Below are positions 38,201 through 53,200 of a stretch of 64,000 bases of DNA, one piece after another. Numbering within the stretch: the first letter of the stretch is position 1; every line of letters starts with the position of its first letter. The translations under genes were made by a program, and so were the position numbers. The notes under the pieces were generated by a model, which worked only from the letters and a program-made list of their open reading frames with translations, was not told the DNA's origin and ran no database searches. Source of the stretch: Notospermus geniculatus (lineage: Eukaryota; Nemertea; Pilidiophora; Heteronemertea; Lineidae); assembly GCA_002633025.1 (NCBI GenBank), contig NMRB01000825.1:97309-161308 (forward strand), in the 5' to 3' direction.

Positions 38201-41200
38201 GCCATCTATAGTGCTATGCAGAAAACCCCAAAAGACGGAAATTTCCGTTTTTGGTGGTGAAAGTGTTAAAGCCCCACAGTATTGAATTTTACTGGATTTT
38301 CAAAGTGTTGGGAGAATGCTGGTCGAGGTCTCATAGCATCGTGAAGGTCCCCAAAATGCCTGCCTGATGCATATTTCCGAGAATCAAGGCCTAGTTTTCA
38401 GCACATAATGAAAAAATCTACAGGGAGGGCTCTAATGTATTCAGATGGAGCGCAGTACATTTTACACGTCGTGACGTCGTGCACTGACGTCAAGAATCGC
38501 GGCAATGATTTGCGTTTTTCAGATTCAATACAGTGGGGCTTTAAGGATGACATTTAGGGGCTCCAATAGATTATGACTTTGACCTTGTCTGACCTTCGAA
38601 CTCTCTTTACAGACGGAACCCACCCAGACCTTGTTCTTTAATGACGGAAAAAGGAGGATTGATTTTGTTCTGGCGTTTCACGAACATGATGATGACGACA
38701 AGTTGAGCAAGAAACGTGAACGGAGGAAGATATATGAAGATGACCTTGAGGAGGAAGGGCTTGAGTTGGAAAGGGAGGACAAGAAGGTATGATCCGGTGA
38801 GGGGGTGATGTATGGCTATTTGACCCCTTTCTACGATTCTATTTCATGTTTCTCTACGTGAATGCACATGAATTGTATGTTTGTGGACATCTCCAAGAGT
38901 TTCATTGTCATTAGGACATCCCATGCATCAGTACCTTTGAGCCAACTGGGTCTGTAACCTAGTTCAATGTACATGTCTGCAATGCAAGAGCTCCTGGGTT
39001 CAACTCTGCGTGCTTGCATGTATCATACGACGCTCTTCTCTAAACCACCATTGGATGTGACCGAGGCCCTTTGTACGCGAGTATCAATATCATCCCGTTA
39101 ACTTTCATCATTTTCAGGGCTGCAGTGTTTTTTTTAATTTGATGGTGAGCACGCTGATTTTTCCCGCTGTATTTATTTATGCTTGATGCGAACCTTGGTG
39201 TCAGTGAGGTGAAGTGCAGTAACATGCCGTTGGTCTAACTGTAGGTCACCCTTTCTGAACTGGTGCTTCTAAAACGCTTGGGTGCTCTTGTCCATCTGGC
39301 CCGTCGGTGCGCGCTGAATTGTTTCTACAAGTGGAAGTCGTATGATTCTGTCTTTAAAATGTGAACACTGAACTAACTTTATGATAACTCCTTCTTTTAC
39401 ATTTTGGAATCTTATGGTAAGTGTCAAGTGTCAGTCTGCATCAGTATGTTAACCCTTTATGATTGCTTTATGAACTTCGCACATCTGATATGCAGGCATT
39501 CCAAGGAATACCTCAATTTGTTAACAAGAAGACTGATGATATTCTGCATATCTATTAACTGCACATTGTTTCAGTTTTGCAATGTTGTTGTAGCATGAGA
39601 AACATTTTTTTTTGCATATAGTACTGTAAATAGGCCTATTTTTCATTTGTGGGTCTGCTGATCTCCTTCAAGCAAAAATACGTCAGTCAGATACATGTAC
39701 CTTGACGTTCTTCTTTGTTTCTGGCCAGCAGTCTAAAGGCCATTTTGGGCCAGGCGCATGTGTTGGTAAAAGTTTGGGTTGTTGTTGAAACTTGGTGGTT
39801 GATAAACTGGCTAAAAGATGGTATGGTGCAGGATAAAAGCATCTAAAAACAGCAAGGCCAGGCTTTATGGTGCAAGAAATCTGATCTGGGAGGTGATGTA
39901 ATCCAGGCAGGGCGGTGACGGACTCTTCTGGCATTTGGTGCCAGTCAGCCAATGCCCAATGCATTAGTCAGTCAGCCAATGCATTCAGTTGCTGGGAGAA
40001 TACAAATGTAGCTCATACATACTGGCTGAATGCATGTGCATACTGCATCCATTTCTGGTTACACCTAACTTGGAGGAATTATAATTCCTCCAAGCACCTA
40101 ACAAGAGGAAGATTCCTTACGATTGGGGGTGCCACCACTCACCCGCCATGGCTGCCATATGCCACCATCTTAACATTAATTTCTGGACGTTTCAGACTGC
40201 ATGCACATTATCAAACATGTTTTGGTGGTTGATTACACTTGACTAGAAGGAAGTTCTATTGGCAATTTGGGGGCCACTGCTCATCCAATATGGCCGCCAC
40301 AGCCACCATCTTGATCTTGTTCCAGGATGACTAACAAGCAGAGGCATATGCTACGTGTTATGTTGCTGTTGATCAGTCGCAATTTCCCAGCCTGATTCCA
40401 TTAATGTCCGCATCTCCGCAGATATTGTGCTTTAGTCCTTGTCCTGCTGGTCGAGAGCTTCTTGTAATATTTGACGAACCCGCTTGCATTTCAGTGCAAC
40501 AAAATGCTAACGGCTTGTGATGCCTTCTAATCCATAGACAGATGTATTATTAGAGATAACAGTTTATTTTAGGCCCTGCTTTCAGTGTCAAATGTGTGGT
40601 TCCAAACCTGAGGGGTTAACAGAGCAAATCTGCCTCTGTTTAGGCCTACAAATTCTAGGCCTATCTATAGCTGGTATAATATAAAGGTCAGTGACTGACT
40701 GTGGTCGTGGTTTCCATGTTGACATCCTATAGGCCTTATAGGGCTTATTGCATGTGACATGGTGCTCATGTACCAGTGGTAATCTGACACTTTACGGCTG
40801 GACAATCACTTTAGAGGGCCATTATATACGATTATCCTCCTGTCTGCTATGTAGTAATTGCTATATTATTTGGTTATGGTTGGGCCATTGTGATGAGTGA
40901 CAATTACTCCGAAAATTAGCTCCTCGTTTGTGCTAAAAGTGGAAATTATTCATGACAAAAACACTACAGCATCGCATCAATATTTTGCTGAAGTGTTCTT
41001 GCTTGATTCCTACTCCACCGCTCTAGGTACATGTACCGGTACTCGCTATAAGTTGCCAGCAATGCTGAGCACAAATTCTTGACACGAGAATGTGTATACA
41101 CTCTGATTTTGCGCAAAGCAGCCACTTCCATTTAGAAAATTAGGTCAAGGGCTTGATGATTTTTAAGCTAGTCAGTTTTTTGTTCAGCAGCTAGGACAAG

Positions 41201-44200
41201 CGGCGCACCTGTGTTTATAAAAAATCACGAGGATTGAAATCATAGATTTTTCTTGGCACAATCTCAGTGTCTCCTTGCTTTCCAAGATAAGACAGGACTG
41301 GTCGAAGCACTTTCCCAGGGTACTGCATATATTCACGTCCTGTGACCAAGTTATGTATATATTGCACTTTTCATTGGAATTTTTTTCTTATCTAAGTTAT
41401 GTAGAGATAATATGTGTACACACCATATCATGCATTACACACCTACCTACCCAATGTACACCACAAGTTTGACATGTAAACAAATACAAGTGCTGCCATC
41501 TGCCCTCTGAGAGGCATACTGCCATTTATGCTGAATGGTAGACTTGTCTCCATCAGGGTCCGACTCTGACAACATCGTTTTCTCAGAGGAAGACATAGCT
41601 AGCTACCCTGGGTGTTGGCCAGGCCCTATCACTGTTATCCCTCGACCAAAGTGTGTCCTTCGGGTCATGGAAAACTTGTACGTTTGTAGGCACAAATGAA
41701 ATCGTGGACAAAGCTTGCTTGGCTGTGCCATTGTGGAGGAATGCCATTGAAACCCTACCTGCATCCACCCCAGGCACCGAGTGTATTATTTGTCGGCAAA
41801 TGAACGTCATTATTGACACAGGATTATCTGTCACATAGTTGGCCAGTTCTAATGATGTCTTCTTTCGCTGTAAGGTGTTATCTTCTTGTACTGTTCGGTA
41901 CTTACGCCATTTCTGTGGTATTGTTTGGTACTTATGCCATTTCTATGGTATCTTCTTACTGATTGGTACTTATGCCAGTTTTAAGGATCTACTGCCATCA
42001 GATGCCATAATACCAGTTAAACTATAGATTCCTTCACTTAACTGTCATGGTCTGTCTTTCTTCATCTGTTTGCCATTTATGCCCGCTCTAATGGTTTGTT
42101 TCATCTGTCAGTATTAATACCAATTCCAGTCTTAATGGCATCATCTTTCACCAATTTTAATGGCTAGATGCCAGTTTTAATGGCATAGATGCCAGTTGTA
42201 AGTGGTATTGGCATAAATATCAGTTTTGATGGCGTAGATGTCAGTTTTGATGGCATAGATGCCAGTTTTGATGGTGTAGATGCCAGTTTTGATGGCATAG
42301 ATGCCAGTTTTAATGGCATTCATGTAGTTGCCAGTTTTAATGGCATAGATGGCAGCGATGTTTTAATGGCATAGATATGACATAAATGCCAGTTTTAATG
42401 GCACAGAAGCCAGATTTTAATGCTGTGTTCTTGATTTGTAGGACTCTCAGGATGGGAAGACATTCTACATCAAGGTTCATGCCCCGTGGGAAGTCCTGAC
42501 CCGATATGCTGAGCTGATGAGCATGAAGATGCCCATGAAGGTAAGAGCATGCTGATGGTGTTGTGTGTGGGGCTTACTTCAGACAAGAGCTGTGGTCAGG
42601 TTTTGATTCCTGGTCAATCAACTACCACTTGATATTAGAAATTACACTGTAACATAGGAAAATTATGAGCTGTGCAACTGTCTGTCAGGAAGCAACTCTG
42701 TGTAATGTGCTGCTTTAGGTTTGCCAATGATGTTTCCAGTGCTAAGATGACAATCCTTGTGCTTGGTTCATTTGAATAGACGATATCACTCCAAATGAGC
42801 ACAGCACCTTATGGGGTCAGCGTCATGACGTCCCGCACGATGTCTTGAGGTGAGACAAAAAAAATCAGATTGTGTCACGACGTCATGATCGCTGAAACAA
42901 CCGGATTTTTTTTTCCAGTCACGTCATTGCGTTCAGAAATGACATGCGGGACGTCATGACGCTACCACGTAAGGTGCTGCGCTCTTTTGGAGTGATAGTC
43001 TATTATCGTCTGCTGTTGTAAAATTTAATGCAAATATTGACCTTTTTTGCACAAAATTATTTTGTTTTACTGACTGTTCATCATTTGCACAGGATTATGC
43101 CACTTTATGTTTCTTTTTTTTGCCATTTTAACCGAACAAATCTTTGTTTAAGGTTGATGAAGGTCTAATGGTAGGTTTCTTCTTGAGGGAGAGATGAAAA
43201 TCTGTATTGTGACTGTCATCACAACTGTTATTGGCACTAGCACGCCTTATGTGCCATCAATAAACATATCAATTATGAGTTATTTTGGTGAGATTATCGT
43301 GTGGAAAGCTCCAGTACAGAATGATATCTTAAAAGAAACTTGGTTGACTCTTTGAAGAAACTTCAAATTGCTGGTGTCGGTCGAGACCATTCTCAAATTG
43401 ACGTAAACGACAAAGATCTGTGCACTTCCGCCGAAATCTCAACCACAACCTCGATCTGAAGCTGAATGACGTGACGCAGATAACCGCATGACAGTGACTT
43501 CGAAGACATTGCGTCAGAGTCGACCATAGCTGAATCATGGACTGCGTCACGTCACCCGGTTTCAGATCGAGGCTGTGGTTGCGATTTTGGCCGAAGTGCG
43601 CAGATCTGCTAATTTGAGAATCGTCTATACATACCACCATCAAGTTTCAACAAGGTAGCCTTTGGCCCACACCATGCCACGTGATCATTGCTGTTGGAGC
43701 TTGCCGCAGTTTTCTCACAGACTTGCTCAATCTTGATGGTATCTTGGTGTTGACATGCAAAACATTCTATGCTTTCACTTCATCACAACATATTAAAAAT
43801 TTGATGTTTTCAGAATGTTTGTAACCTTAGTGTCCTTTCATGTGTCACATTTTCATCAAGAATGAATAAAAACCATCATCATTTTGTACATTTTCCTCTT
43901 TTAACACTACAGAATATCACCGAAAACCTTTGACTTGATGATGTTGGCCTTGCACTCAGGAAGTTTTCTGTGATAGCCATGCTTATATGTGGACTTATAA
44001 GAAGAACGTCACTGCGGCCCACAAAGGGTCTTCGCTCAATGTTTTCATGGGCAGGTAGTTTGCTAACTTGAGATTTCGTTTTCACTGATATTCTGTGGTG
44101 AAGAAATATTTATGACATGCGTGATGACAGTCATGTTATTGCATGAGAAACCAAGTTCATTTCAGCTCAACTTGCCTGAATTACGTGTACACTCATCATA

Positions 44201-47200
44201 CACTACTCCCTATGCATAAGTTATTTCTGTTTGTGCACCAATGGTCCTGACACGCCGTATGCACCATTAACAGTTCCCAAATGCAATAGACGATATCACT
44301 TCAAAAGAGTGCAGCACCTGACGGGGGGAGCATCATGACATCCCGCATGTCATTTCATGATGTCTTGAGTTGAGGTGAGAAGAAAAAAAATCAAATTGTT
44401 TCACGACGTCATGATCGCTGAAACAACCAGATTTTTTTTGAGTCACATCATGGCATTCAGGAGTGATGTGCGGGACGTCATGACGCTGCCCCGTCAGGTG
44501 CTGCACTCTTTTGGAGTGATAGTCTATTGCAAAGTTTCATAACCACAAAACGACCTCATGAATGAGGGGGTTGACTGCACTAGGAGTACAACTTCCTAAC
44601 CTAGCTTGAATGCCTACTTCAGGATTGGTACACTGTTTATACCGTACCGTCCATTTTCTTCATGAGAAACTGTATTGGGGCTGAAGATGTGGTTCTGAGG
44701 CAATCATGGTTCTTTGCGCTTGCTCCCTTCGTCACTCTACGAACGTTTGTGTGCTGTGATGGCACGAGGGCTATAAGAACCATTGATTACCTCTGGATGA
44801 GAAGGTGTAGGATGTGCACTATTTCTGTACAGTTGAGTTCGAATGAATCTTTGTAAATGAACAAAAGTTGTGTAGTTTTAGAATCACTCGCTTCACCAGA
44901 ATAGAACAGTTTGTGTCTCCATGAGGATGGGTCCATTTGATATTATTTAAGCTGAGTGAAGGTCCTCTTGATCATCTTTATGTGCGTCTTGCTGCAGTAC
45001 TTCAAAGTTGACTCTCTGTGTCCTGAAGGTGATCTTACGGTAGAGTCCATGATTTCATAAGACTGCGGAACTGGAACTGACTGCACAGGAAGTGAGCACA
45101 CAGGTTCCCATATGGAAATGAAATTGCATGAGCACAATGACTTGCCATTCTACTCTACGGAACTTAAGAGTTCACACTGTTCAAATCATCGCTGTGATTG
45201 GCCCATACCTCACCCATCAGTGGGTCATTTTGATCACCACCTGTGTTGACTGATGTTGCTTTCTCAAGATGATGCATGTGGAGCTGTTCTGTACCAAAGC
45301 CTCAAATCATCTTTTGTCCCATCACAATGATACTGCGAAGGAATATCCAATAAAAAGTACAAAGAACGTTACACAAAGCGATACAAAACAGAAGTCGTCT
45401 TCGAAAACTCGCCAATTTTCGACCCCAACCGTGGTCTTCCTCAGGCACTTTACAGTAGAGATTCCAGAAAAGACTAGAATCTGGAATCTAGAAAAGGCTG
45501 GAATCTCTACTTAGTACTGTACAGTGCCCGGTTGGGGTCGAAAATTTGCGAGTTTTCGGAGACGACTTCTGTTTTGTATCATGCGAAGGAAGGGTAACTT
45601 CACAATACATCTGTGTCTTGCAACGCTGATCCTCTCAAACTTGGTCTTCAAGAAATTTCCTCCGTCAAAGCAACAAAACTGAGTGAAATGACCTGAATCT
45701 CAGAATGACTGTGTTTTGGAGTGGAGGAACTTCATGCAAGGATGGGAGGCTCGTCGCATGAGGCATAGAGGCTTTGGAGTCAAAAAATGGTCAAGTCGAC
45801 ACGAGTGTGCTTCTAAATCAACTCCCTGCATTGGCTGATTTTCAAGGAATTATCATTGGATGTCACGAACGTTGATCAGTTTTGAATAAAGACAAGATGG
45901 ACGGCTGTAATGAGAATGATTCTGTGTATAAATATGGGAACACCCATGGTTCCTGTTCAAGAGAATGGAAGAGAAGAACTTGGAAGTTGCATCCCCCGTC
46001 ATGTTGCTCTGGACACAGTTGGTATGGTTGTGGTTCTTCGCTGATCAACAAGGCAAAGCTGTGATTGGTCGGTCCAGTCAGCCAGTTGTTCAACATAGCT
46101 ACATGTGTATCATGCTGGCTTTGGGAAGGAACCACTGCTGGGGCAGTCAAACAAAGGAAAGTCAATCTCCCAATTGGTAATGATACTACAAGGCTGTTGT
46201 AAGTCCATATTCAAATGTGATTTGGGCTAAAGTTTAGAATCCCCGATCGGAAGTGACGTTACTCCATGGCACACAATGGAAATCCTATTGTACATGCGGC
46301 TTATTCCGTCAATTGATGACCTTTTTTTGGGCACTGATCGGGGATTCTAAACTTGTTGCGTGATTTGGTCCTGCTGCCCTGTAACATGTACTTGGGCCTA
46401 GAACTTGGAAGGACCTGACGTAGTAATTAATAGTGTATATAAAAGTCTGTCCTGCATGTTTTTGATGTTTCACATCATGTAACATACCTTCTTTATCAAT
46501 GGTTCTTTGATTGTGCAAAATCAAAAAAATCTGTACCATTTCTTCTAAGTTCTGTCTTATTTTCATGTTCAACTTGTTAACTTCTGGTGTACATCATATC
46601 TCCAGCTTTTGTTAATCACATTTCACAATTTTTTTACTTGTGTTAGGGCTTATTCGATGAGGTGAGCATATTTGTTGACCAAATATTGTGCATGGATTAG
46701 ACCCAGGTCAATATCATCCAAGGAGAATGATGTCATTTTCTTGTTGTTGAGTAATGTTGAACCAGCAAGTGATTAGTGTTATGAATATCTAAAGGCTACT
46801 GGCAGTACTGTAAAGCAGGAAAATTTCGCGTGCAGGAAATTTTCGCGAATTTCGCGAGAGTGTATGAGTCGCGAAAATTTCCTGTCGCGAATATGAGTAC
46901 ACGCAAGTGATAAGTACGGTCCGTGAAAAAAAACTGAAAAAAATGGCAGAGACTCGCGAAAATATCCTGCCGCTAATATGTCTATAATTCTTGATTCGCG
47001 AAAATTTCCAGCCGCGAAATTATCTTGCTTTACAGTATTTGACCATGATGTGGTGCCTATCATTAGGTTCATCAAAACAGCATTGGAAAACATCACCATT
47101 TGACCTTGAAACTGCATAATTGTCCCCCGGAGCCCTCGGAGGGGGACTTGAAAATACCGGCCGTCCGTGCGCCTCTGCCGCTCGGCGCTCGGTGCTCGCC

Positions 47201-50200
47201 GCTCGGCGCTCGGTGCTCGCCGCTCGCCGCTCGCCGCTACTAGTCCCTTCCGCTCTATAACTTAAGAATGACTGAAGATTTTGGATTCATATTTGGTGGA
47301 GGGATGTATCATGGGCCAAAGGTGTGTCGCGTGAAAGAATCGGCCAAATCCGATTCTCCACTTTGCCACCAGGGGGCCGAAAGCCAAAACACAAAAACTG
47401 CGATCCCGCCTTTAATACTGAATGGAATTTCACGAAATTTTTNCCAGTAATGTGTCAAACTTCTTTCAAGACATCAGTTATCTGTCCCTGTGGTGCTTAG
47501 TCCTTCGTCCTTTGTCATTTGACATCACTGATGATCCACACCACATTTTGGACTGCCGGTACCTGTCTTGTTAGGCGGCATGTTGGAGAGAAATAAACTA
47601 GAGATGTTTGTTAATGTCTGACTTGATGCATCAATGGAGATCCTTTGATATCTGTTCCAATATCTCCCACGATTTGTATCCCCAAACCACATGGAGTACA
47701 TTTGAGACCTGTGCATTTATCGTCAACAAATTTCCTTTCATCGTGCAGTGCCCTGCATGTCCTTCCCTTTATTCAGTCCCAAAAGTGGGTATAAACCTCT
47801 AAACCTCTCTGATGCGAACACCGTATCAGTTGTCCCAACGAGTTTTTTGCAGTGACAGCATAAGAGGGAGACTCAATTTCCAATAAACAGAAAAGTTATT
47901 ACCCCCAGTGGGAGCTGATGGAATGAAGGATCGTAAACAAGATTTTACGATTATTAGTTCTCCCATGTGAAATTAAATGAATTTTACTCTATTAACTGCA
48001 GACAGATTAGATTTTCTGCGTTGCTTAGGAATCCCAGGATATTAGATTGTAGAGACAGATGTGTGTATCAGTGTTTTTTCATCGATGTGTGTTGGTATAA
48101 TACATGTGTTGATAGTATTTGCCATGAAATGTACGGGTGATGGGAATTTACAATTGATTGTATATGGTTTATACATGTGTATTGTCTGTCTGCAGATGTT
48201 TTTCATGTGCTTAGTGTGAAGTGTTATTCACTTTGCTATGACGCATTTAGAAGTTAGCCGCGCCACACTTTTGTTGACCAAAGAACTATAGGGTTGGGGG
48301 TCCAGTCATGTTCAGTGGTTGAGGTGACACACATGAGACATTGCCTTGTAGGCCTATGTCCTATGTTGTCACAAAGGGAGAATAATTGGGCGATGTGCAC
48401 TGGTATTACCAGTGCTGAATCCTGACCACGTGGTTCCCTTTTCGCATCTTTTTCATCATAGACAGGAAATAGAATAGCGATTTAAGACGGAATTCAGTGT
48501 TTTCTCCATAGAAGAATGAAAACTGCATGGGCCTACTTACTAACCAACACATTGAACATGCGGCTACTTCACGGCATGAACCCTGAGTGACATCAATAAT
48601 AGTCCATGCTACCCCTCTCTGGAGTTCACACACTTTATATATCCAATTCTCCCCAAGTCCTGTCCAGTATTCACCCCTTCAGTTTACATGTATCTTATCA
48701 AAACCCTTGCACTCTTTCCCTGATAAATCTTTCAAATGAATCGGAGCTGTTTTGTTCAAGTTTTCTCTGAAGAGTCCTCGCCTAGAGAATCATGAAGATG
48801 GATTAGACTTAGAGCAGGTTTCCCTACACCACAGAATCCAATCTATAGGTGGGGACGGTTGTGATACCTTGTGTTAGGTTGACTTCTGTAGCCAATATTC
48901 TGCCATCAGATTGTCCTGTACAACTAGCCACCCATACTGCAAAAAGACAAGCTTTAGAAGAGGAGAGTTGGCCCTGTGGTGTTCAGTGATTTAGACTAAA
49001 TGACACACACTGCGGGAAGTCCAGGTTTGGTGGGCACGGGTGTACCTCCTAGTTTCTGCGACTTAGACTCCAGCTCACAGACAGGCGCTTGTGCCTTCCC
49101 ATGTTCAGCAACTAAAGCCGGCCATACACGATCAGTATTATTGCACAATATGGGGCCCAAAATAGGGGCATGTGCTTCTGGCATGACGGGTGAAAGAAAG
49201 ATTGGCAATAACATCACCCATTTTGGTCCTCATATTGTGCAATAATATTGAACGTGTATGGGCAGCTTTAGACTAGAAAAGCTACCAACACTGGAGGAAG
49301 GGCAGATGAATTGGGACTTGTGCACCTGATATATAGCGACTTAGACTAGAGCAGTTACCCTTTCATCAAATAATCCAACCTTGTAGGAGCCAGTTGTAGA
49401 GCTCTGTTAAGCCTCCATATCGCTGCTGCAACAAAGATGTGTTTATGTTAGTCACAACATTTGTCGGTCACCAATTTGTCAGATATTCTGATTCGCACCT
49501 GTCCACCAACTTTTAATACAAAATCCTTCCATCAATAACTACTAACTGATTTCTGGCACTTCACTTTCATCGAACAAAGTTTTGTTATCAAGTTTCCATC
49601 ATTCATGTCGCACACCATTTCACTCTCTTCTATGGAGTAAGTTGTTCTATATCCATCATCTTCCGAGATGACCCCTTCTCCTTTACTCCTTACAGGAAGT
49701 TGATATCAAGGATGAAGGTCCCCTCTGCGGCTGTGCCAAGATGCCCAACGTATTTGAGGTGTCGGAGGAGCTCATCCCGCCAGACCCTGACTACTACACC
49801 ACGCCGTTCAACCGGCAGAGATTGGACATGTAAGTATAGTATGGCTGGAAAGACGGACTGGTTCCAGGTGGGATTGAACGTGTAAAGAGAGTAATGCTTG
49901 CATGGTTTTGTTATCTGCGATGACTGTCAAACAGGTTTCAAAGTTGCTCTTGCACTTTGGGAAATGTAGGGTTTTGTATACGTCAGTGCATGCAACAGTA
50001 AGACCCTCTGTGCAGAGTGTTGTGTCTGCACACAAGGACCGTATGCTTGGCTCAGACTTTAGCCTAAATATATAGCTGAACTTGGACTTTCTCTTTGCTT
50101 GAAGCATTGAGAAAAGTCAGACTTTAATGAAAGTGTGGCTGAAGTCCGACCCAAGCACATGGCCCTAGGCTGTGTTTTATAGAAATCATTTTATTTCTGT

Positions 50201-53200
50201 GCCATTGTATTATTTTGAACATGAAATAGAAACGGGTTTCTAAGGTGAAAGACATCACTTCCTACCAGATTCGAACCCACGGACCCTCGCATTGTATTAT
50301 TTTGCATGTATTATTATTTCATTCTAATATGTTTTGCTTTGCTTTTTGTTTTACACCTGTCTGCCCCTTGCCATGTGATTTCAACAATCACACGGCTTGG
50401 TGTTATTTATTTCCATACTTCTACAGAAATATGTAAGGATTTTATTCGGAGTGAGAATACATGTAGTAGATGTCCTTTACTCCTTTAAACCAATAGAGCC
50501 CATGCCGCCCTAAACCGCCCTGTTGTGAGCTGCCTAGAAGACCATGTCCACTTCTTGACAAAAATCCTCATCACCTCTAATGTAGAAATCAAAATCACCA
50601 ATTACTGCCGGCAGCAGCACAGTCCGCCATGTCTCCAGACACCGATACCGCCATAATCCGCCTTGACTCATTATACTGTTCTCTATTCGGGTTAATGCAG
50701 TGGCATTTCGTGGCGGTTCAGGGTGGTGAAAGCTACAGATGGAAAGTGCAAAAAATAGGCGGCTCTATTGGGTTAAGTAATACTTGATGTGGTAATTCTT
50801 CAGAGGTGCTCAGTGAGTTGTGAAAGGCCCTGTGCTGTGTGCATGAGCTATGGGTTTTGAGTGACTTTAAAGCCATATACTCACGAGAGCTACCGTAGCC
50901 GTCGATTCACATTTTTGTTCGAACAAAAATGCGGAAAAGTTTCTTAGCAAAAGTTAGATGACGAAAAATAAGTGTTGTGGTCAGAGTCGATCATCAATCA
51001 GATTATTTCACATGGAAGCATGCCACTTTCACGTGACTTTTTCAACGAGTGTTCAAACCAAAATGTGAATCGACGGCTACGGTAGCTCTCGTGATTGTAT
51101 GGCTTTAAACAATCCTTTGATTGATTTCAAAAGGGCTTCGTCGCCTTCCCAACTCTGGATGTTAGGCCTACCATTGTTGTCTCACCAATAGGGCAGTATG
51201 CCATGTAACAACATTTGTTCCATTGCGAAGAGGGCTAGGAGAAACATTCATGCTTGTTGCCCTCTGGTTATTGAATTCAACCACAGCACAAGAGAAAGAC
51301 CCCACTTCTTTGTCACTTTGAAATATTACCACCTCAAGCTGAAGCTGTCCTCAAGTTGACTTTAACCCTTTGATATCTGGAACTAACACTACATTATCTT
51401 AGTTCTTTATGTGTAGAGTGAAGTGTGTTTCTTGAGTGTTGACTTTATCTGTGACCCTTCTTGGAGCTCCCTGCACCCTGTTTTGCTTTCTTCACTATTA
51501 TGGCCCCCAGTGCATGAACGACCCCCCCTCTATATTCATGTATGTGTATCTGTAGCTGTTGTGGCCTCGCCTGTACCTTTATCAGCAGAGACAGGTTCTA
51601 TCCCTCACTAGCTCCATTAGCTCTGTTCCTTCAGTGACTGTCATCCCCAACCAGCAGTTGGGACTCGTCCTTCACTTCAATTCTTAGCTCACCTGTGAGC
51701 TTTTGTCATCATGCAGTGTCCGTCGTCATCGGTCTGTCGTCGTCCCTGAAACTCGGGAATGACTTGACCCAGATTCCTCATAAGGCCACGGTTATTATAT
51801 ACTTTGGTTTACGGGCATAAAGATTTTGAACCCAGGTACGGAGGACGAAATAAAAATTAAAAAAAACTTCGGTTCAGTTCATTTTTTGCATTTTCAGCTT
51901 CAGAATGACAAGTTAGACAAATCGGAGGAAATAAAAAACCAAATAAATTCTTGATAAATGCCTCTTTTCTGCTTCTTTCCGTCCTCGCTGCCAGAAATAG
52001 ACATGTGCCAGTTGGTTTTGTTTATTTCTAGCTGTCGTGACTGCTGAAATCAAGGTCGGCGGGAATAAAAACAACTCCATTTGTTTGTTTTTTCTCAGAA
52101 GACCTCATTTGAACTTCGGCGGAAATAAAACGAACTGATTTTCCCAATTTTATTTTTTTTTCGGAATGGCATTTTGCCACGTCGGCGGGCCCGTAAACCA
52201 AAGAATAAAAAAAGTGTGGCCTAACTGATATGTACCTCCCTCTGTCAGTACACTATGGCTCGTATTTTAGAACGTTCCTTAATGTTAAGGTCGACCTTAA
52301 GTCTATTGTAAAACCATCGAAAACAATAGATTTAAGGTGGACCTAATGTTAAGGAACGTTCTAAAATATGGCCCTATGAGTATTACCGTACTTGAGTATG
52401 TCCAGCAGGTGAGCACATGGTCCATGGACCATTTCATTGTGCAGCTTCATTCTTTTACCTCCGTGCGACTTGAGAGTTATTCAGTAAGACTGAAATCTAA
52501 CAAAAGGTCTCCCATGTATGGGATAGTTTGTTTCACATCATGACACACCTCCTGCACTCACAAACCTGTACTCACTTTTTTCAGGTTTATCATCAAGGAT
52601 GAAGAGACATTCTTCACCAATTCCCAAAGAAGCAGGATTGTTCATGAAGTCCTCAACAAGACCAGGTTTGATGAAGAGAGATCAGCAATTGGTGAGTTGT
52701 CGTTTCTGGCCTAACCATTAGGCCTTGTTCACACTGGCGGCACGGTGCGATGCATTGAAAATATGGTCAAGTCGGTGTCAATTTTGACATAGCGTGGCAC
52801 GGCGCGACGTGGTTGCGGGCGGCGGTCATTCAAGTTGTGCCAGAAATGTCCTTGAAAATGATGGCCGCGGTGAAACTCGTGCGGCAGGTGATTCGACACG
52901 GAAAAAATACTGCAGGAGCAATCGGGGGCGGTGGAAATCGCTCGTCGTGGCCTACCGCTTCTTACTGCATTGCGTCACACCGCAAGTGTGTACAAAGCGA
53001 TAGGCTTTAAACAGAAAAAACTTGCATCGCACTGCGCCGCCAGTGTGAACAAGGCCTTATACAAATGATATCAACTAGGAGAGTTTTCGTCTGCAAGTTG
53101 GCTCTGGATGAGCAACATGGCTGTGGAAGACCATGGGCAGTCATTTGTGTCAATGGTGTCAAGGCAGAAGTTGTAAGGAAGCCAAAAATAGTGAAATTGC

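Noticed and set aside
41557-41612. Exon-like segment [18 protein letters not shown] after TTGTCTCCATCAG
   Set aside because: The open frame needs a different phase from the exon before it; in the required phase it has an immediate stop.
42189-42374. Plus-strand frame with SFDGID repeats
   Set aside because: This is simply translation of the 21-bp minisatellite.
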